Source: CATOSP01 sp965216155 (GTDB taxonomy: Bacteria; Chloroflexota; Dehalococcoidia; Lucifugimonadales; UBA3495). From it: a stretch of 64,000 nt of DNA. The stretch spans positions 248,001-312,000 of the forward strand of contig CBDCFD010000005.1 of NCBI GenBank assembly GCA_965216155.1, written 5' to 3'. A program made the position numbers and the translations under genes. The notes under the pieces were generated by a model, which worked only from the letters and a program-made list of their open reading frames with translations, did not search any database and was not told where the DNA came from. This document shows, in pieces, positions 8,044 through 16,993 of this stretch. Within the stretch, counting starts at the first letter, position 1. Each line of letters starts with the position of its first letter.

Positions 8044-8384
8044 CCCCGGATGTCCTCCAACTCAGGTGTGTCCGGACCGATGGCAATTGCATGGGTCCTA
8101 GACCGGCCTCCAGACCGACCTGCGACGATATCCTGGCAGAATGTGGCCTGTATCCCCAACGCCTGGGGGCAACAGAAACGTGAGATGCCCAAAGGATATC
8201 GTGAATCAGCCGGGAGGGTTGATGTGCCCAATGTTACAGGAACCGGGCTTTAGGGTCAAATTGAGAGATTGACAGCCCCCGAAGTTTGGCTGTACTCTCC
8301 AGACGGTTTCCCCGGAGGCAACCGATCGTAGTTCCGTGCGCCGGGCAGCCCAACCGGGGTCCACATCAACTTGGGAGGAGAAAC
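8044..8384. other. Divergent intergenic region with promoter
   Basis: 341 bases between the PIG-L gene (minus) and the DUF35 gene (plus). Apart from the promoter at 8269-8298 no gene, repeat or structured RNA was recognised; short open frames here show no family features. Confidence 0.6.
8269..8298 (+). promoter_or_regulatory. Sigma-70-type promoter for the DUF35/thiolase pair
   Basis: TTGACA (8269-8274), 18-base spacer, TACTCT (8293-8298). It would give a leader of about 80 bases before the ATG at 8385. Confidence 0.5.
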
Positions 8385-8795
8385 ATGCCGAAGGTCATCC
8401 CCGTGCCTAATGAGTTGAGCAAGCCGTTCTGGGATGCGGTGAACGAGCGTAGGCTGGTGATTCAAAACTGCACTAGCTGCGATTTGCTCCAATACCCCCC
8501 GAGGGAGACCTGCGGGAAGTGCCGGACCTCCGAAAACCTGGAATGGAAAGAGGTCAGCGGGAAAGGGACCATCTCTTCCGCCATTGTGATCGAGGACGGG
8601 CGGCTGGACCGCCGGCGGCCTGACCAACCCTATAACCTCGCCCTGGTACACCTGGACGAAGACCCTGGTATCAACTTCTACTCCAACCTTCCCGGCACTC
8701 CGGTGGACGAAGTCCCCATAGGGGCGGCGGTCGAGGTGTACTTTGAGGAGGTCGCGCCCGGACAACTGATCCACGAGTGGCGCGTCGTATCCTAG
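8385..8795 (+). CDS. DUF35 (rubredoxin-like zinc ribbon + OB-fold) protein
   Basis: A 136-residue protein with the DUF35 plan: N-terminal helix (ELSKPFWDAVNERRLVIQNC), a zinc ribbon with CTSC and CGKC, and an OB-fold domain (VSGKGTISSAIVIEDGR onward). DUF35 proteins bind thiolase-like partners and shape the acyl-CoA site, as in steroid side-chain retro-aldolases (Ltp2/ChsH2) and archaeal HMG-CoA synthase complexes. ATG at 8385 follows GGGAGGAG. A thiolase-like gene follows after 64 bases, the expected partner. Confidence 0.92.
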   Translation: MPKVIPVPNELSKPFWDAVNERRLVIQNCTSCDLLQYPPRETCGKCRTSENLEWKEVSGKGTISSAIVIEDGRLDRRRPDQPYNLALVHLDEDPGINFYSNLPGTPVDEVPIGAAVEVYFEEVAPGQLIHEWRVVS

Positions 8796-8859
8796 TGAAC
8801 ATTCCATTGAAACTGAAATCCTGTGAAACCTAAAACCTGGATTTAAGAAGGGGCGGCCT

Positions 8860-10176
8860 ATGACTTCGTTAAGTGATTATTCCTGGAGGAGAAACACCGA
8901 GGGATTGGGGGTATGGGACCACCGTGGTCAGGTGGCGGTCGCTGGTTTCGGACACTCTCAGATAGACCGGCGCTGGGACGGCGAGTCCATGGACAGGACT
9001 GTTGGCGCGTTCTCGGTGCAGGCTTGCCAACTGGCGATGGAGGATGCGGGCGTAACCGCCGATCAGATTGACGGCGTAATATGCTGCGACTCGCACATCG
9101 CCGGGCCCAGTGGCGGGACCGCTGGCAGGTGGGCCCCCAGGCCCTATCTCGACCCTCCATACGACTCGGAATGGGGACTGACCCTGGTCAACGGCGAGTG
9201 GCTGGTCAACCAGCTACAACTCCCCAACGTCAAATTTGCGCCCTCCGGCGTTCCGGCCATCGGCGAGATGCTGGGCCTGGCCTCCCAGGCAATTGCCGAC
9301 GGCCGCTGCACCACTTGTTTGGTGATCTACCCCACCGGAAACCTGGAGGGCCGATACCGCAGGGGCGGGGAGAACGCCGAAGACCATGCCCGGGGCGGCA
9401 GGCAATGGACGGTCCCCTGGGGCAACCACGGTGGGAACGACTTCATTAACGCCTTCCCCCACCAGCAGTATTGCCACAGGTATGGCGGCACTCACGACGA
9501 CCTGGCCCCCTTCGTCGTGAACCAGAACCGGAACGGCCTGATGACTCCCTGGGGCTTCAACGCCACCCACGACATCCCACAGCTCACCGTGGAAGACTAC
9601 GTGTCTTCCCGCTATATCCTGAAGCCCCTCAGGCTGTGGGACTGCGATAGGCCCGTCAACGCCTCTGGCGCTTACTTGTTCACCACCGCCGAGCGGGCCA
9701 GGGACATGAAGCAGCCGCCAGTCTACATTCTCAACCACAACCAGCACAATGCCGGTACACGAAGCACCCAGGCGGTCTTGGATGAAATCGAAGCGGAAAC
9801 CGACCTTCTAGCCCGCATGATGTTCGAAGGGTCTGGACTGAGCGCCGGCGAGGTGGACATATTCAACCCCTACGACGGCTACTCCACCATGACCCAGTTC
9901 TGGTTGGAAGCATTCCAGTGGCACGGTGTCAAGCGGGGCGACGCGTTCCCTTTCTATGCCGGCGATATTCGGGTGGAAGGCCCACACCCCTTTAGCTCCA
10001 GTGGCGGAAACCTGGGGACTGGACGTCTCCGCACCGCCATGTGGACCGATAGCATCGAGCAGCTTCGGGGGACGGCTGGTTCGCGTCAGGTCACAGTCCG
10101 CGCCGAGACCGCCGTCTCTGGCTTTGGACCTCCCCTGGGTGGAGGCTGGATCGCCTTCGGCAAATACCCCAACTAG
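8860..10176 (+). CDS. Thiolase-like protein without the nucleophilic Cys
   Basis: A 438-residue protein of the SCP2/lipid-transfer thiolase group: QVAVAGFGHSQIDRRW at the start, DAGVTADQIDGVICCDSH, and the C-terminal IFNPYDGYSTMTQFWLEAF region plus HPFSSSGGNLGTGR. At the position of the thiolase nucleophile it reads FAPSGVPAIGEM, so no cysteine. Thiolase-like retro-aldolases such as Ltp2 also lack it and use Tyr/His for C-C cleavage. With DUF35 directly upstream, an aldol-cleaving or condensing acyl-CoA enzyme is the best guess. A strong hairpin follows the gene. Confidence 0.88.
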   Translation: MTSLSDYSWRRNTEGLGVWDHRGQVAVAGFGHSQIDRRWDGESMDRTVGAFSVQACQLAMEDAGVTADQIDGVICCDSHIAGPSGGTAGRWAPRPYLDPPYDSEWGLTLVNGEWLVNQLQLPNVKFAPSGVPAIGEMLGLASQAIADGRCTTCLVIYPTGNLEGRYRRGGENAEDHARGGRQWTVPWGNHGGNDFINAFPHQQYCHRYGGTHDDLAPFVVNQNRNGLMTPWGFNATHDIPQLTVEDYVSSRYILKPLRLWDCDRPVNASGAYLFTTAERARDMKQPPVYILNHNQHNAGTRSTQAVLDEIEAETDLLARMMFEGSGLSAGEVDIFNPYDGYSTMTQFWLEAFQWHGVKRGDAFPFYAGDIRVEGPHPFSSSGGNLGTGRLRTAMWTDSIEQLRGTAGSRQVTVRAETAVSGFGPPLGGGWIAFGKYPN

Positions 10177-10215
10177 ACACCGGCGCGCACTACACGCCGG
10201 CTGCGGCCCATGAGA

Positions 10216-10245
10216 ATAGCCTCCGGCCCTTCGTCCGGAGGCTAT
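10216..10245 (+). terminator. Terminator hairpin after the thiolase-like gene
   Basis: ATAGCCTCCGG (10216-10226) and CCGGAGGCTAT (10235-10245) form a perfect 11-bp stem with an 8-base loop. A short T-rich tail (GTTATATTT) follows. Confidence 0.8.
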
Positions 10246-10356
10246 GTTATATTTCGAGGCCCGAGTCTCCGAGGATTGAGAGTTCTAAAGAGGGTTACTG
10301 GTTTGAGCTAGTGACCTTCCGGCGCCCTTGATCGATCTGCTGAAATATGGTGCCGG

Positions 10357-10482
10357 CTAGGATCCCTCCGATATGATCACTTTCATGGCTTCGTCGACCG
10401 GCAGGCCGGTTGGCGTGACATCGGTGCTGGCCACGATTATGGTGAATCCGCGGTGTGGGCCCGGGTAGATCTGAAGATTCGG
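10357..10482 (-). pseudogene. Remnant of a DUF502-like membrane protein C-terminus
   Basis: On the minus strand an open frame of about 41 codons reads PNLQIYPGPHRGF, TIIVASTDVTPTG and LPVDEAMKVIISEGS before a TAG stop. This matches by eye the conserved end of DUF502 proteins (G-hydrophobic-V-x-x-ED, then a SVEDAxKxxISGG-like tail). No start codon or membrane part is present upstream; the frame runs out at the end of the glycosyltransferase gene. It looks like the tail of a gene that has been deleted. Identification is by memory of the family pattern and is tentative. Confidence 0.4.
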
Positions 10483-10499
10483 CCAAATACCCCTCCGGT

Positions 10500-11714
10500 T
10501 TACCGAGGGGGCATCGGCCAATTCAACTTGTAGACTTCAGCCACCCGCGCGGCTACGGCGTCCCAGCTCATCTCCTCGGCCCTTCGCCGGGCGGCCAGGC
10601 CCATGCTTTGCTGTAGTCCCTTATTGGAAATAATCATCTCAAGAGAACCGGCGAAAGCCTCCGGGCAGCGCCACGGCTTCAGGTAGCCGGTACGGCCATG
10701 TTGGACGATTGTGGAGAGGCCTCCAACTCTCGTCGCGACCACCGGAGTGCCGCAAGCCATCGACTCCAGCGCCGCCAGGCCGAAGCTCTCGTAGAATGAT
10801 GGCACCACACAGACATCGGCCGCGTTGTAGTAAACGGGAAGCTCCTCATGGTCCACCCGTCCCACGAAGTCTACGACTTCGGCTATCTCCAGGTCTCTGG
10901 CCAAGTCCCGCATCCGTTCGACTTCCGGGTCGTGTTCCAGGCCGCCGCCGACCACCAGGACGCGCACAGCCTGTTCACTGTCTATCTGGGCGGTTGCATG
11001 GATAAGCAACTCCAGTCCTTTGAGCGGCTCTATGCGCCCCACATACAGGAGGACTTTCTCCCCGTTTATCCCCAACTTGTCCCTGACCGCTTGCTGGTCC
11101 AGCGGACGGAACATCGTCAGATCAACCCCGGAGGGAATTAGCAGGATCCTGCCTGGGTCTGCTCCGTATAGCCGCACCATCGAGTCCCGCTCGTGGGCAC
11201 TGTAGGCGATGATGTGGGACGCCGAGGCCATTAACTCCCGCTCCGTCTCCTGCCTGCGCGCCGGTTCGACTTCCCCGGCGCGGGACTGCATTTTTATCAG
11301 CGCCAAGGTGTGGAACGTGACGACGTGGGGGACCCGCCATGTGGAAGCGGCCGCTTGACCGGCCCAGCCTGATAGCCAATAGTGGGAGTGGACGGCCTCG
11401 TAGGTCAGGTCATTGTCCGCCGCGAAGTCCAATACCCGCTGCTTGAACTCAGGTAGGCTATCGAACAATTGGTCAAGGGGTGTTTTGGTGTCGCCGGCCG
11501 GGAGATGGACCACCCGGACCATGGGCGATATGTCATGCCTCCCGCCGTGGGGTTCCGAGTGCTCCCGCGTGAAGATGTCCACTCTGGTCCCCAGATTGCC
11601 CAGAGAGCGGGCCAGTTGGCGGACGTGGAGATTCATGCCTCCGGCTTTCCCCTCGCCCAGCGCAGCTAGAGGGCAGGCGTGGAAACTGACAAGGGCCACT
11701 CGGTCGAGGCTCAC
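10500..11714 (-). CDS. Family 4 glycosyltransferase
   Basis: A 404-residue GT-B fold enzyme. The N-terminal domain has the donor-loop pattern GKAGGMNLHVRQLARSL and HSHYWLSGWAGQ; the C-terminal domain has IPSGVDLTMFRP, YVGRIEPLKGLELLI and the GT4 E-x7-E motif in PSFYESFGLAALESM. The pattern resembles MshA and sucrose-phosphate synthase-like enzymes that use UDP- or GDP-sugars. The start overlaps the stop of the upstream acyltransferase gene by 4 bases, so the two are coupled. A PIG-L deacetylase lies nearby on the same strand but not in the operon. Acceptor unknown. Confidence 0.9.
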   Translation of the reverse strand: MSLDRVALVSFHACPLAALGEGKAGGMNLHVRQLARSLGNLGTRVDIFTREHSEPHGGRHDISPMVRVVHLPAGDTKTPLDQLFDSLPEFKQRVLDFAADNDLTYEAVHSHYWLSGWAGQAAASTWRVPHVVTFHTLALIKMQSRAGEVEPARRQETERELMASASHIIAYSAHERDSMVRLYGADPGRILLIPSGVDLTMFRPLDQQAVRDKLGINGEKVLLYVGRIEPLKGLELLIHATAQIDSEQAVRVLVVGGGLEHDPEVERMRDLARDLEIAEVVDFVGRVDHEELPVYYNAADVCVVPSFYESFGLAALESMACGTPVVATRVGGLSTIVQHGRTGYLKPWRCPEAFAGSLEMIISNKGLQQSMGLAARRRAEEMSWDAVAARVAEVYKLNWPMPPR

Positions 11715-12688
11715 TGCCGTGTCACCACCATCTGATAGAGATTGCGGGGTCTGCCTCCGAGATGGTGCTTGTAAGGCTCTGACCCCCTGAGGAAGTCAAA
11801 GTACGTTATCCCCTCTTCAATGGCGCTCCGCAGGCAGAGGGCGTTCAGTAGCAAGCCCACGCTGTAATATCCGAACTCTGGATTGTACCCGCTGTTGTAC
11901 AGCAACCGGGATGAGGCATAGTCAAAGCAAAGGCTGGTGGCGGCCACCTGGTCGTCGATTTCGAGGAAGTAAAGCCGCAGCAGGCCCAATTGGGCCATCC
12001 GCGACGTAATGCTGTGGAAGAACACCTCCCGGTGACCGGTCATGTACTCGTTCTTTTCCTGGCTGCTCATGCGCATCAGGGTGATAAACTCTGGTAACCG
12101 GGAAACGACTTCGTCCTGGTTAGTGACGTAATACCAACGCCAGTTGGGATGCGCCTCTAGACGTCGGAACTTCCGGCGCAGTTCGTGCCGGTCTTTCTTG
12201 GACAGAACGGACAGATACTGCTCCCAGGTGCCGGGAAGATCGATCCCGGACGAGGTATCTTCTTGCTCTACCTGCACCGAGTAGCCTCGCTCGCGGGCGA
12301 GGTCGGGAAGGTAGGAGAGAGTGGGGGAAGTCTCGACCAGCGAGTCCAGCCGGAGCGTATCCCAGTCCCGCTCGTCCAGCCGTCCCAAAAGGGTGTTGAA
12401 GAAGGAGGCTTCGTAGCCGGGGCGGACCATGAAGTCGTTGTAATCGACGGTTTCCTGGCTTCCCAGCAGGGCAAGCGTGTCTCCGGTCTGAGTGAGTGAC
12501 GCCACCGCGGAGACCCCTTCGGGAGACCGCAAGTAAAACCCCGCCATCTCCTTGTCGGCTCCAAATGTGTCCCACCACACCTGCTGCCATTGGGGCGTGA
12601 GAAAAAGCGTGTTTACCGGAGAGGTGGAAAGCACACCCTCCCATTCGGACTCGATTTCCTGAAACGATGTGAGTGGGGTTGGGGCCAT
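11711..12688 (-). CDS. GNAT-type acyltransferase (BioF2/FemAB-like)
   Basis: A 325-residue protein of the GNAT_6 (BioF2-like, CelD/FemAB-related) group: PVNTLFLTPQWQQVWWDTFG at the start, KKDRHELRRKFRRLEAHPNW in the centre and AATSLCFDYASSRLLYNSGY with TYFDFLRGSEPYKHHLGG near the end. Such proteins occur in polysaccharide and cell-surface modification clusters. It lies between folE (3 bases) and the glycosyltransferase (4-base overlap), so it is co-transcribed; with the glycosyltransferase it suggests assembly of an acylated glycan or glycolipid (inference). Confidence 0.85.
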   Translation of the reverse strand: MAPTPLTSFQEIESEWEGVLSTSPVNTLFLTPQWQQVWWDTFGADKEMAGFYLRSPEGVSAVASLTQTGDTLALLGSQETVDYNDFMVRPGYEASFFNTLLGRLDERDWDTLRLDSLVETSPTLSYLPDLARERGYSVQVEQEDTSSGIDLPGTWEQYLSVLSKKDRHELRRKFRRLEAHPNWRWYYVTNQDEVVSRLPEFITLMRMSSQEKNEYMTGHREVFFHSITSRMAQLGLLRLYFLEIDDQVAATSLCFDYASSRLLYNSGYNPEFGYYSVGLLLNALCLRSAIEEGITYFDFLRGSEPYKHHLGGRPRNLYQMVVTRQ

Positions 12689-12691
12689 GGT

Positions 12692-13252
12692 TTACCTCCG
12701 CCAAAGCAACGCGAGTAATTCTTCCCGGCCTATACCGCTGCTTTCGAATTTACCCCGCACCGCTGTGGTGACCACACGGCTACCGGGCTTCTGAACGCCC
12801 CGCATGGACATGCACATGTGCTCGGCCTTGAGTTCGACTGCAACGCCGTCGGGGTCAAGGGCTTGGAAGATCGCGTCGGCAACCTGGCCGGTCAACCGTT
12901 CCTGGACCTGGAGCCTGCGGGCAGCAACTTCGAGGGCGCGAGCCAACTTGCTGACCCCCGCGATTTTTTGGTTGGGGATGTACGCCATCCGGGCGGTGCC
13001 GAAGAACGGCAGGATATGGTGCTCGCACATTGAATGGAAGGGAATGTTGCTCAGTACAACCGGGTCCTGGTGACCGGCTTCAAACACGGTGTCGATCTCG
13101 ATGACCGGGTCCACGCCGACGCCGGAAAGTAACTCCCGGTACATACGCGCCACCCGGGCCGGAGTCTCCTCCAAGCCTTCCCTTCGCGGGTTTTCCCCGA
13201 TGGCTTCCAGGAAGCCCGAGACCGACTGCTCAATTAGCTGCTCGTTTACGAT
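12692..13252 (-). CDS. folE: GTP cyclohydrolase I
   Basis: Makes dihydroneopterin triphosphate from GTP, first step of folate synthesis. Zinc and substrate motifs are intact: FHSMCEHHILPFFG, KLARALEVAARRLQVQERLT and AEHMCMSMRG. The first standard start is TTG at 13174, but the typical family N-terminus continues in frame upstream (VNEQLIEQSVSGFLEAIGEN, PRREGLEETPARV) to about 13252. No ATG, GTG or TTG exists between there and an in-frame stop; an ATC at 13250-13252 follows AAGGGG. Either a rare start is used or the start codon is mutated. Full length would be 186 residues, as expected. Confidence 0.92.
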   Translation of the reverse strand: MVNEQLIEQSVSGFLEAIGENPRREGLEETPARVARMYRELLSGVGVDPVIEIDTVFEAGHQDPVVLSNIPFHSMCEHHILPFFGTARMAYIPNQKIAGVSKLARALEVAARRLQVQERLTGQVADAIFQALDPDGVAVELKAEHMCMSMRGVQKPGSRVVTTAVRGKFESSGIGREELLALLWRR

Positions 13253-13266
13253 GGGTCCCCTTATCG

Positions 13267-14328
13267 TTATCTGGACTCGACCATCGTCAGGGCCTCAACG
13301 GCCTCGATGTTCGGTTCCACTTCTGTAGTCTGGTTTATAACGCTGCTGACTGCCAAGTCCGGGTCTTTCAGTCCCGTGCCGGTCAGGATACATACTACCC
13401 TACGGCCCGACAGATTCAACCCTTTCCGGTGCAGTTTGGCTAGCCCGGCAAAGGAGACCGCCGAGGCGGGCTCGCAGAAGATACCTTCCTGGGAGGCGAT
13501 CAACCGGTAGGCGTCCAGAATCTCATCATCGCTAACCATGTCGATGACGCCGCCGGACTCGTCGCGGGCATCCACCGCACCCTGCCAACTCGCGGGGTTT
13601 CCGATGCGTATGGCCGACGCGATGGTCTGCGGGTTGGCCACCGGTGCGCCGCGCACGATCGGCGCCGCTCCCTCTGCCTGGAACCCCATCATCGCCGGCA
13701 GAATCTCGCTGCGCCCCACCCGCCGGTACTCCTTGAACCCCTTCCAATAGGCCGTGATGTTGCCGGCATTGCCGACCGGGATGAAGACATAGTCTGGCGC
13801 TCCTCCCAGGGTATCTACGATCTCGAAAGCGGCCGTCTTCTGCCCTTCCAATCTGTTGGGGTTGAGGGAGTTTACCAGGGTTACAGGGTGGGTCTCCGTG
13901 TAATCCCGGACCAGGTTAAGTGCTGAATCGAAGTTCCCCTTGACCATCAGGATCTTCGCGCCGTAGGCCATCGCTTGGGCCAGCTTGCCCATGGCCACTT
14001 CCCCCTTGGGGATGAGCACGAAGGCCGGGAGGTCGCAGTAGGCGCTGTATGCCGCCGCCGACGCGCTGGTGTTGCCCGTCGAAGCGCACATCACCGCCTT
14101 GCTGCCTTCTTCCAGGGCCTTGGCCATGGTCACCACCATTCCCCGGTCCTTGAAGGAGCCGGTCGGGTTGCAGCCTTCCAGTTTGAAATAGAGCTCGTCG
14201 CAGCCGACGGTTGGGCCGAGATGCCGGGACCTGACCAACGGTGTGTCACCTTCCCCCATGGAAATCATGGGGGTGGCGGCGGTCACCGGCAGGAAGTCCG
14301 CATAAGCGTTTAATACGCCGATACCCAT
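13267..14328 (-). CDS. thrC: Threonine synthase
   Basis: A 353-residue PLP enzyme converting O-phosphohomoserine to threonine. The PLP lysine is in NPTGSFKDRGM (about residue 60), the phosphate loop in CASTGNTSASAAAYSA, and the C-terminal TGTGLKDPDLA is the expected end motif. It follows hom by 69 bases on the same strand, so the two catalyse the last steps of threonine synthesis together (homoserine kinase is not in the window). folE follows after 14 bases. Confidence 0.95.
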   Translation of the reverse strand: MGIGVLNAYADFLPVTAATPMISMGEGDTPLVRSRHLGPTVGCDELYFKLEGCNPTGSFKDRGMVVTMAKALEEGSKAVMCASTGNTSASAAAYSAYCDLPAFVLIPKGEVAMGKLAQAMAYGAKILMVKGNFDSALNLVRDYTETHPVTLVNSLNPNRLEGQKTAAFEIVDTLGGAPDYVFIPVGNAGNITAYWKGFKEYRRVGRSEILPAMMGFQAEGAAPIVRGAPVANPQTIASAIRIGNPASWQGAVDARDESGGVIDMVSDDEILDAYRLIASQEGIFCEPASAVSFAGLAKLHRKGLNLSGRRVVCILTGTGLKDPDLAVSSVINQTTEVEPNIEAVEALTMVESR

Positions 14329-14397
14329 TAGCTTTTTCCGCCCCCGTACGCCGCATTGTGCCCTAAGTCTTGTGGGACCATTCTCAGAGAATTTCCC

Positions 14398-15720
14398 TTA
14401 TTCCTCGATCCGGAGCATGTTGTTAACTGCCCGCACGTCGTCCAGCATCTTGACCTGCCTGAGCGATTCCTGCACCGACGACTCCAGCGCGGGATGGGTC
14501 GTAATGACTATCTCTGCTGTTTGATGCACCGGGTCACTGTCCTTTTGGATCACAGAGGCCAGACTGATGTTGCCGTCGCCCAGGATTCGGGCTATTTGGG
14601 CTAACACACCGGGCTGGTCGGCCACGGTTAACCTCAAATAGTACTTGCAGGTAAGATCGTCAACCGGGGCGACCCCCGCAGGGGCAGCTCCGTCCCGCCC
14701 CGTTTCCGACCAGGCGACGGTGGGAATAGTGCCGCCTGGGCTTGTGGCAAGGGTCCGGGCCGCCTCTATCAGGTCTCCCACCACCGCGCTGGTCGTGGGG
14801 AATCTGCCCGCTCCCATACCGTGCAACAGCACATTTCCGCAGAGGCTTCCTTCCACCTCTACCGCGTTGTAAACGCCGTCAACCTTGGCCAGCATGTGGT
14901 CCAGGGGTATCAGCGCCGGATGTACTCTGGCGCGCACAGCGCCACCGGAGACGCTGGCGATGGCCAGGGGTTTGATGGCATAGCCCAACTCACCGGCGTA
15001 GCGGAAATCGTTAGCTTCCAGGGAGGAAATGCCTTGGCGGAAAATGTCCTCCGGTTGGAAGCGGCAGTGGTAGGCAAGGGAGGCCAGGATCGCCAGCTTG
15101 AATCCGGCGTCGATACCTTCAACGTCGTTGGTGGGGTCGGACTCGGCGTAGCCGCGTTCCTGGGCTTCGGAAAGGGCTTGCTCGAAACTGAAGTGGTCCA
15201 GCGCCATGCGGGTGAGGATGAAGTTGGTGGTCCCGTTTATGATGCCTCGGATGGAGCGGATATCGTTGGCGAGGAGTTGGTTCATCAAGCAGCCGACGAT
15301 GGGAATCCCACCGCCGACACTAGCCTCGAAGAGAAGATTAACGTTGTTCCGTTGGGCCAGAGACATCAGCTCTTGGCCGTGTTTTGCTACTGCTTCTTTG
15401 TTCGCGGTAACAACGTGCTTGCCACCGGAGAGGGCGGCCTTCAGGTACCGCGTGGCGGGCTCATCGCCGCCGATGACCTCCGTCACAATATGGATACCGG
15501 GGTCACTGAGGATGTCTTCCGGATTGGTCGTGATTAGGTGGCCGGGGATGGCGGGATCCCTGGTTTTGGCGGGGTCTCTCACGAGGACCTTCTTAAGCGT
15601 GACCTGTCTGCCGACTTTTCGGGAAATATCAGAGTCTGGGTCCAGCAGGGCCGCAGCGACGCCGCCTCCGACGACTCCCAGGCCCATCAGGCCAATACCT
15701 ATTTCAGCGGGGTCACTCAA
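14398..15720 (-). CDS. hom: Homoserine dehydrogenase with ACT domain
   Basis: A 440-residue enzyme that reduces aspartate semialdehyde to homoserine. NAD(P)-binding motif GLMGLGVVGGGVAAAL at the N-terminus, ANKEAVAKHG, and the catalytic-domain signatures GGGIPIVGC and INGTTNFIL. The last 80 residues form an ACT domain (YYLRLTVADQPGVLAQIARI), which in relatives gives threonine feedback inhibition. It lies 9 bases after the foldase gene and 69 before thrC. Confidence 0.95.
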   Translation of the reverse strand: MSDPAEIGIGLMGLGVVGGGVAAALLDPDSDISRKVGRQVTLKKVLVRDPAKTRDPAIPGHLITTNPEDILSDPGIHIVTEVIGGDEPATRYLKAALSGGKHVVTANKEAVAKHGQELMSLAQRNNVNLLFEASVGGGIPIVGCLMNQLLANDIRSIRGIINGTTNFILTRMALDHFSFEQALSEAQERGYAESDPTNDVEGIDAGFKLAILASLAYHCRFQPEDIFRQGISSLEANDFRYAGELGYAIKPLAIASVSGGAVRARVHPALIPLDHMLAKVDGVYNAVEVEGSLCGNVLLHGMGAGRFPTTSAVVGDLIEAARTLATSPGGTIPTVAWSETGRDGAAPAGVAPVDDLTCKYYLRLTVADQPGVLAQIARILGDGNISLASVIQKDSDPVHQTAEIVITTHPALESSVQESLRQVKMLDDVRAVNNMLRIEE

Positions 15721-15729
15721 CTGGCTGGT

Positions 15730-16881
15730 CTACCTTCCTCTCTGTCCGCCCTGCCCCAGGTCTGCCCTGGGGGCGCTTAGATGGACCTGGTCTGCCACCC
15801 AGGCGTACCATTCGCTGTTGAAGTTCATCCTCAGCCAGCCCCCTTCTGCGCCTTGGAGTTGCTGCTCGGACTGCCACTTCTTGACGAGCTCAAGACTTAG
15901 TTTGGCACGCATCAAGTCGGAGATCTCCCGTTCTTCCGGACCGGATAGGACCTGAACAATGTAAATTCCGTCCTGGCTGAATTCGGGGTCGCCAATCTCG
16001 CCGGGCTCCAGTGGCTCCTTCCCTTTCTCCTCATCGCCGAACAGGAGGTCGTCCAGGCCGGGGAACGCCTTCCGCGGCGCCCATCCCACATAACCCCTGG
16101 GGTCGGAAAAGTTCCCTGCAACCGAGACCTCTGAGGCCACCTTGGCAAAGTCCTCAGTCTCTAGCCGGTCCTTTACCGCCGAAGCGTCGACACCCGATTC
16201 AACCTCAAGGCGTATCCACCGTATTTCCACGTGCTCCTGCGTGTCCTCGATGGTGCTATTCAATATAGCCCGGAGGTACCCCAGCGCGAGTTGTTCTTCG
16301 AGGATCCTTTCGAAATCGTCCTCGGAGAGACCTGTCCTCGCCAGGAAAATCTGGTAGGTATTGCGGAACTCTTCTTCCAATTGCCCTGGATCGGTGTTCT
16401 GTCCCGGTTGCTCTGTGGGATAGAACTGGTCCCTCAGGGCACGGTCAATATCTTCCTCGGTGATACTAATGCCAAGGCCGGGAGACGCCTGCCTCAGTAC
16501 CTCGGCGTCCAGCAGGTTACTCAGGTACTCGAAGGGTACGATGCTCAGATCTACACGGCCGCTGATGCCCTGCAGCACGCGGATACGCTGCACCAGGTCG
16601 CCCATCTTGAACTCGACATTCCGCACACTTCCGGCCCAAACCCTGGGCGGCCTGTAGAACTCCTGGTAATAGCCGAAGCTGACAACGCCGAAGACTACGA
16701 GCAGCAGCAAGATGCCGATGGCGAAAGCGGCCCGCTGATGCCGGGCCTCGCGTGAAAGTCTTACGGGAGCCGTTTCAGAGCGCGCCTCCCTGCGGCGTGC
16801 CCGGCGGCCCCTGGCGCGCCTGCGTCCTTCGGCGGGCGCGGTCTGCTCCGCGCCGGTAGTGCGGTTCCAGGGAAAAGCCAT
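15730..16881 (-). CDS. Membrane-anchored parvulin-type peptidyl-prolyl isomerase
   Basis: A 383-residue SurA/PrsA-like foldase. A highly basic N-terminal tail of about 45 residues is followed by one membrane segment (AAFAIGILLLLVVFGVVSFG), then a SurA_N-like helical region (SITEEDIDRALRDQFYPTEQ) and a parvulin domain at about residues 205-320 (DFAKVASEVSVAGNFSDPRG, GYVGW, DGIYIVQVL). It would fold exported proteins on the outer face of the membrane. First gene of a likely operon with hom, thrC and folE. Confidence 0.9.
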   Translation of the reverse strand: MAFPWNRTTGAEQTAPAEGRRRARGRRARRREARSETAPVRLSREARHQRAAFAIGILLLLVVFGVVSFGYYQEFYRPPRVWAGSVRNVEFKMGDLVQRIRVLQGISGRVDLSIVPFEYLSNLLDAEVLRQASPGLGISITEEDIDRALRDQFYPTEQPGQNTDPGQLEEEFRNTYQIFLARTGLSEDDFERILEEQLALGYLRAILNSTIEDTQEHVEIRWIRLEVESGVDASAVKDRLETEDFAKVASEVSVAGNFSDPRGYVGWAPRKAFPGLDDLLFGDEEKGKEPLEPGEIGDPEFSQDGIYIVQVLSGPEEREISDLMRAKLSLELVKKWQSEQQLQGAEGGWLRMNFNSEWYAWVADQVHLSAPRADLGQGGQRGR

Positions 16882-16993
16882 CCTAGCGCCTCAAAGAAGC
16901 CGGAGAATCGGTCTGCGGCATGGTATCAAACCGGTGGTTGGCCGACCCAGTCTCAAGCGCCCGGCATAGGGGGAAGACCGGACCCCTGCATGT

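Noticed and set aside
10295..10486. 63-residue minus-strand frame
   Set aside because: Composition is that of a shadow frame; a different minus frame here matches a DUF502-like tail better.
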